From positions 1 to 23,885 of the IMG/VR virus record IMGVR_UViG_3300030382_001211: a stretch of 23,885 nucleotides of DNA; one strand, given 5' to 3'. This document shows, in pieces, positions 21,991 through 23,885 of this stretch (its first letter is position 1; every line of letters begins with the position of its first letter). This stretch comes from a virus. The notes below the pieces were generated by a model, which did no database searches, was not told the DNA's origin, and saw only the letters and a list, made by a program, of their open reading frames with translations. Position numbers and translations under genes: made by a program.

Positions 21991-23255
21991 TAGTGTACTT
22001 CTGCCCAATTTTTACCGATGTTAGCATCAGCTTCTATAGGCAGCCTTAAATTATAATATGCACCTGCAAACTTAGCAGAATCCTTACAAGCCTTAGCAAC
22101 CAGCTCGCATGATGATGGTGGACAACCAATGACTTGCTCGTCATGTATAAAGGCGTACCTTTCATGTTTAAAGTCAAATGATTTCAAACATATATCGGTT
22201 AATACCAACCATCTTTTGGCAATCGTCGCCGCTGATCCTTGGAGTAGGAAATTGAGGGACTTATGCCCCGAGTCAACGAGGATATAACGACCGTCGATTC
22301 CACGGATCCGACCAGATTTAGAAACTTCTTTGGTAGCTTTAACAAGCTTATCAAGGCCCGGAATGGCATCAAGGTAAGCTTTCCTAATCTCCTTCCCCTT
22401 CGCTGTCGCCTTGTCCTCTGGGAGCTGACTGTCATACGACCGACCGATCTTCCGATCGCCTGCCCCGTATAAAAAGGCATAGGTGACCGTCTTAACAAGC
22501 TTCCGCGAAATACCGATTTTGTCTGCATTTTCTTGGTGAATATCTCCATTGAGCAGTACATCTGCATACCTACCACCGTCGTAACGGGCTAAGTAATGAG
22601 CAAACATTCTTAACTCAATGCCTGCAAGGTCACTATCTACTAGCTTCCATCCAGGTTTGGTAATGAATAACTCCCGACAATCAGTGTCGGAACTTACTTG
22701 CGCTAGATTTGGCCTAGCGTGTGCCATTCGATGCGTTGATGCACCGATAAAACAGGAGTGGTGAAGCCTGCCATTCTTGACCAACTTCAACCACGCATTA
22801 TTCCCTTGTGAGAGCATTCCTAGTTTCTTCTGTGTTTCCAGTATTCTTAGGAATAATAATGCTTCATGTGATCCGATTTCTTTTAAGACAACCTCATCTA
22901 TAACAGCTTTGCCTGTAGCAGTGAGCTTAGATGGTGTCCATCCTTTCTGTTGTAGTAACCATGATACATGATCTCTACTACTAGGATTGAAATCTTTTAA
23001 CCGTTGCATCTCAGCTCCGGCTATATACCCTTGTGTCTTATTATCACGTTTAGGTGTAAATAGGTTACCAGGTACAAATGTGCATAGCCTCTGAGCCTCC
23101 ATTCTAAGGCTCTCTAGCATGCTTAATAGTGTGTTCTCTAGCTCTTGGGCCTTACGAACATCAAAGGGCCATCCTACGCGCTTCTGATCTTGCATCATCT
23201 CAGCGATCTGATGTTCTAGGATGACGGGTTCAGGTATTTTTGGAAATGTTTCCAT
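21990..23255 (-). CDS. DNA polymerase, family A polymerase domain (separate ORF)
   Basis: A 421-residue polymerase domain of the T7 gp5 type, from ATG 23255 (the frame is open to 23312, but those residues are out of register with the family). Motif A is D209 in DLAGIELRMFAHYL; motif B is R251-K-L-V-K255-T-V-T-Y259-A-F-L-Y263-G; motif C is H371-D372-E373 (IHDEQV). All catalytic residues are therefore present. Tyr259 corresponds to T7 Tyr526 (position 762 of E. coli Pol I), a state associated with fast, virulent phages. The 3'-5' exonuclease domain is in a different, overlapping frame just upstream. Either the two are separate subunits, joined by a -1 frameshift near 23240, or a one-base error split one gene. 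No Shine-Dalgarno sequence precedes ATG 23255. Confidence 0.93.
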   Translation of the reverse strand: METFPKIPEPVILEHQIAEMMQDQKRVGWPFDVRKAQELENTLLSMLESLRMEAQRLCTFVPGNLFTPKRDNKTQGYIAGAEMQRLKDFNPSSRDHVSWLLQQKGWTPSKLTATGKAVIDEVVLKEIGSHEALLFLRILETQKKLGMLSQGNNAWLKLVKNGRLHHSCFIGASTHRMAHARPNLAQVSSDTDCRELFITKPGWKLVDSDLAGIELRMFAHYLARYDGGRYADVLLNGDIHQENADKIGISRKLVKTVTYAFLYGAGDRKIGRSYDSQLPEDKATAKGKEIRKAYLDAIPGLDKLVKATKEVSKSGRIRGIDGRYILVDSGHKSLNFLLQGSAATIAKRWLVLTDICLKSFDFKHERYAFIHDEQVIGCPPSSCELVAKACKDSAKFAGAYYNLRLPIEADANIGKNWAEVH

Positions 23256-23794
23256 AGTTTTGTAAGGACAGCGACGTCTTGTTTGCAGTATTCCTGCATG
23301 TCTGGGCTCCATTCAGCCCAGTCAGTGGTCTTTGCGAACTCACCCTTAAAACATTTAAGACGATAGCCGTATGCTTCTAGACTATGTGATCCGTATAAGC
23401 TAACTGGCATCATAGGCCACTTACGCTTCTTGTCAATGTCTAGTAAGTTCGGGTGGTAGTAGCGGCTTAGGATAAGCGTATCCCAATGAGGTGTCATTAA
23501 CTCCCTAAAGAAAGGGTAATGTTTCTGTAGTTGTGGTACATCGTAACCAATACCATTATGTGAAATGATATTAGTAGCACACATTAAAGTACTCATCCCA
23601 TTACAAATGGAATGACTGCCCTGCATAGGCGCTTCTTCTTTAATACAGAATTCCCCATCACCATACTTCTCATCATTAAACTCTTCTACAAGTCCAGTGT
23701 CAATGTCTTGAAGGACAATACAATGAACTCGTTTGGATTCAAACCCATCTGTCTCAATGTCAAAGGCGAGATTTAGCGGGCTTTTGGTGTCCAT
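23216..23794 (-). CDS. DNA polymerase 3'-5' exonuclease (proofreading) domain (separate ORF)
   Basis: A 192-residue DnaQ-type exonuclease equal to the N-terminal domain of T7 gp5. Exo I is D12-x-E14 (FDIETDG), Exo II ends in D85 (SHNGIGYD), and Exo III is Y169-x-x-x-D173 (YCKQD), so all metal ligands and the catalytic Tyr are intact. The frame stops 19 residues after Exo III, just where the linker to the polymerase domain would begin, and overlaps the polymerase frame by 40 bases. The start, ATG 23794, overlaps the preceding gene by 22 bases and has no clear ribosome binding site. It would proofread in association with the polymerase domain coded next. Confidence 0.92.
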   Translation of the reverse strand: MDTKSPLNLAFDIETDGFESKRVHCIVLQDIDTGLVEEFNDEKYGDGEFCIKEEAPMQGSHSICNGMSTLMCATNIISHNGIGYDVPQLQKHYPFFRELMTPHWDTLILSRYYHPNLLDIDKKRKWPMMPVSLYGSHSLEAYGYRLKCFKGEFAKTTDWAEWSPDMQEYCKQDVAVLTKLWKHFQKYLNPSS

Positions 23795-23885
23795 TGGTAT
23801 GTTTTGTCTACAAATTGAGCCTTCTTAATAGCCTCCTTTGTGGGTGGTTTGGGTCTGTTGATGAACTCATACCAAGGATGAACGT
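23773..23885 (-). CDS. 3' end of an unidentified gene, truncated by the window edge
   Basis: The last 37 codons of a frame entering from the right edge, reading VHPWYEFINRPKPPTKEAIK and ending KTYQWTPKAR. Its stop at 23773 lies inside the exonuclease-domain gene (22-base overlap), the same coupled style as the rest of the operon, which supports a real gene. The fragment is basic and Pro-rich and contains no motif I can assign. In related phages the primase-helicase gene lies upstream of DNA polymerase, so it could be that protein's tail or a small gene in between. Confidence 0.55.
   Translation of the reverse strand, partial: VHPWYEFINRPKPPTKEAIKKAQFVDKTYQWTPKAR

Noticed and set aside
22199-22576. 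Second minus-strand frame of 125 codons inside the polymerase gene
   Set aside because: It overlaps motifs A and B of the polymerase in another frame and reads as an Arg/Ser-rich sequence with no fold-like pattern; the GC-rich patch makes accidental open frames likelier.

Overview
This window is part of the genome of a T7-like podovirus (Autographiviridae-type), most probably a marine cyanophage. Every supported gene is on the minus strand, so transcription runs from the right end (23885) to the left end (1). The order matches T7 and the cyanopodoviruses: DNA polymerase, 5'-3' exonuclease, nucleotide metabolism, portal, scaffold, major capsid, tail tubes A and B, internal virion proteins and tail fibre. 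The cyanophage assignment is an inference. It rests on a compact two-gene class I ribonucleotide reductase, a 17-residue peptide with the DUF4278-like core LKYRGVEY that is common in cyanobacteria and their phages, and a leader RNA in front of it that fits the Downstream-peptide (glutamine riboswitch) architecture. No psbA, hli or talC gene lies in this window; the parts of the genome carrying RNA polymerase, helicase and terminase are outside it.

Replication and nucleotide block (about 18.2-23.9 kb): the 3' end of an unidentified gene; a family A DNA polymerase split into an exonuclease ORF and a polymerase ORF that overlap in different frames; a gp6-like FEN exonuclease; a 60-residue unknown; a DUF3310 protein whose tail is overprinted on a MazG-like pyrophosphohydrolase; nrdA and nrdB; and a 59-residue unknown. 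Most genes overlap or touch (TAATG or ATGA junctions), so they look translationally coupled. Together they would make dNTPs, clean the nucleotide pool, recycle host DNA and copy the genome.

Head block (about 12.8-18.2 kb): a proline-rich gp7.3-like protein, portal, scaffold, then a 1.4 kb block that T7 does not have between scaffold and capsid. It holds a 50-residue ORF, a 31-residue lysine-rich ORF, the candidate riboswitch and 17-residue peptide, an exported beta-barrel-like protein with a Sec signal peptide, a UUCG hairpin, a coiled-coil protein, a 49-residue acidic protein, tRNA-Gly(UCC) and a palindromic hairpin. The major capsid gene follows, with a strong intrinsic terminator just after it, as in T7.

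Tail and ejection block (1-12.8 kb): tail tubes A and B, the gp13-, gp14-, gp15- and gp16-like internal virion proteins, and the N-terminal 282 residues of a T7-type tail fibre that runs off the left edge. The gp16-like protein has no lytic transglycosylase domain that I can recognise.

There is no gene-free stretch over 300 bases. The main points to follow up are the riboswitch/peptide/beta-barrel module, the split polymerase, the non-canonical radical site in NrdB and the overprinted DUF3310/MazG pair.
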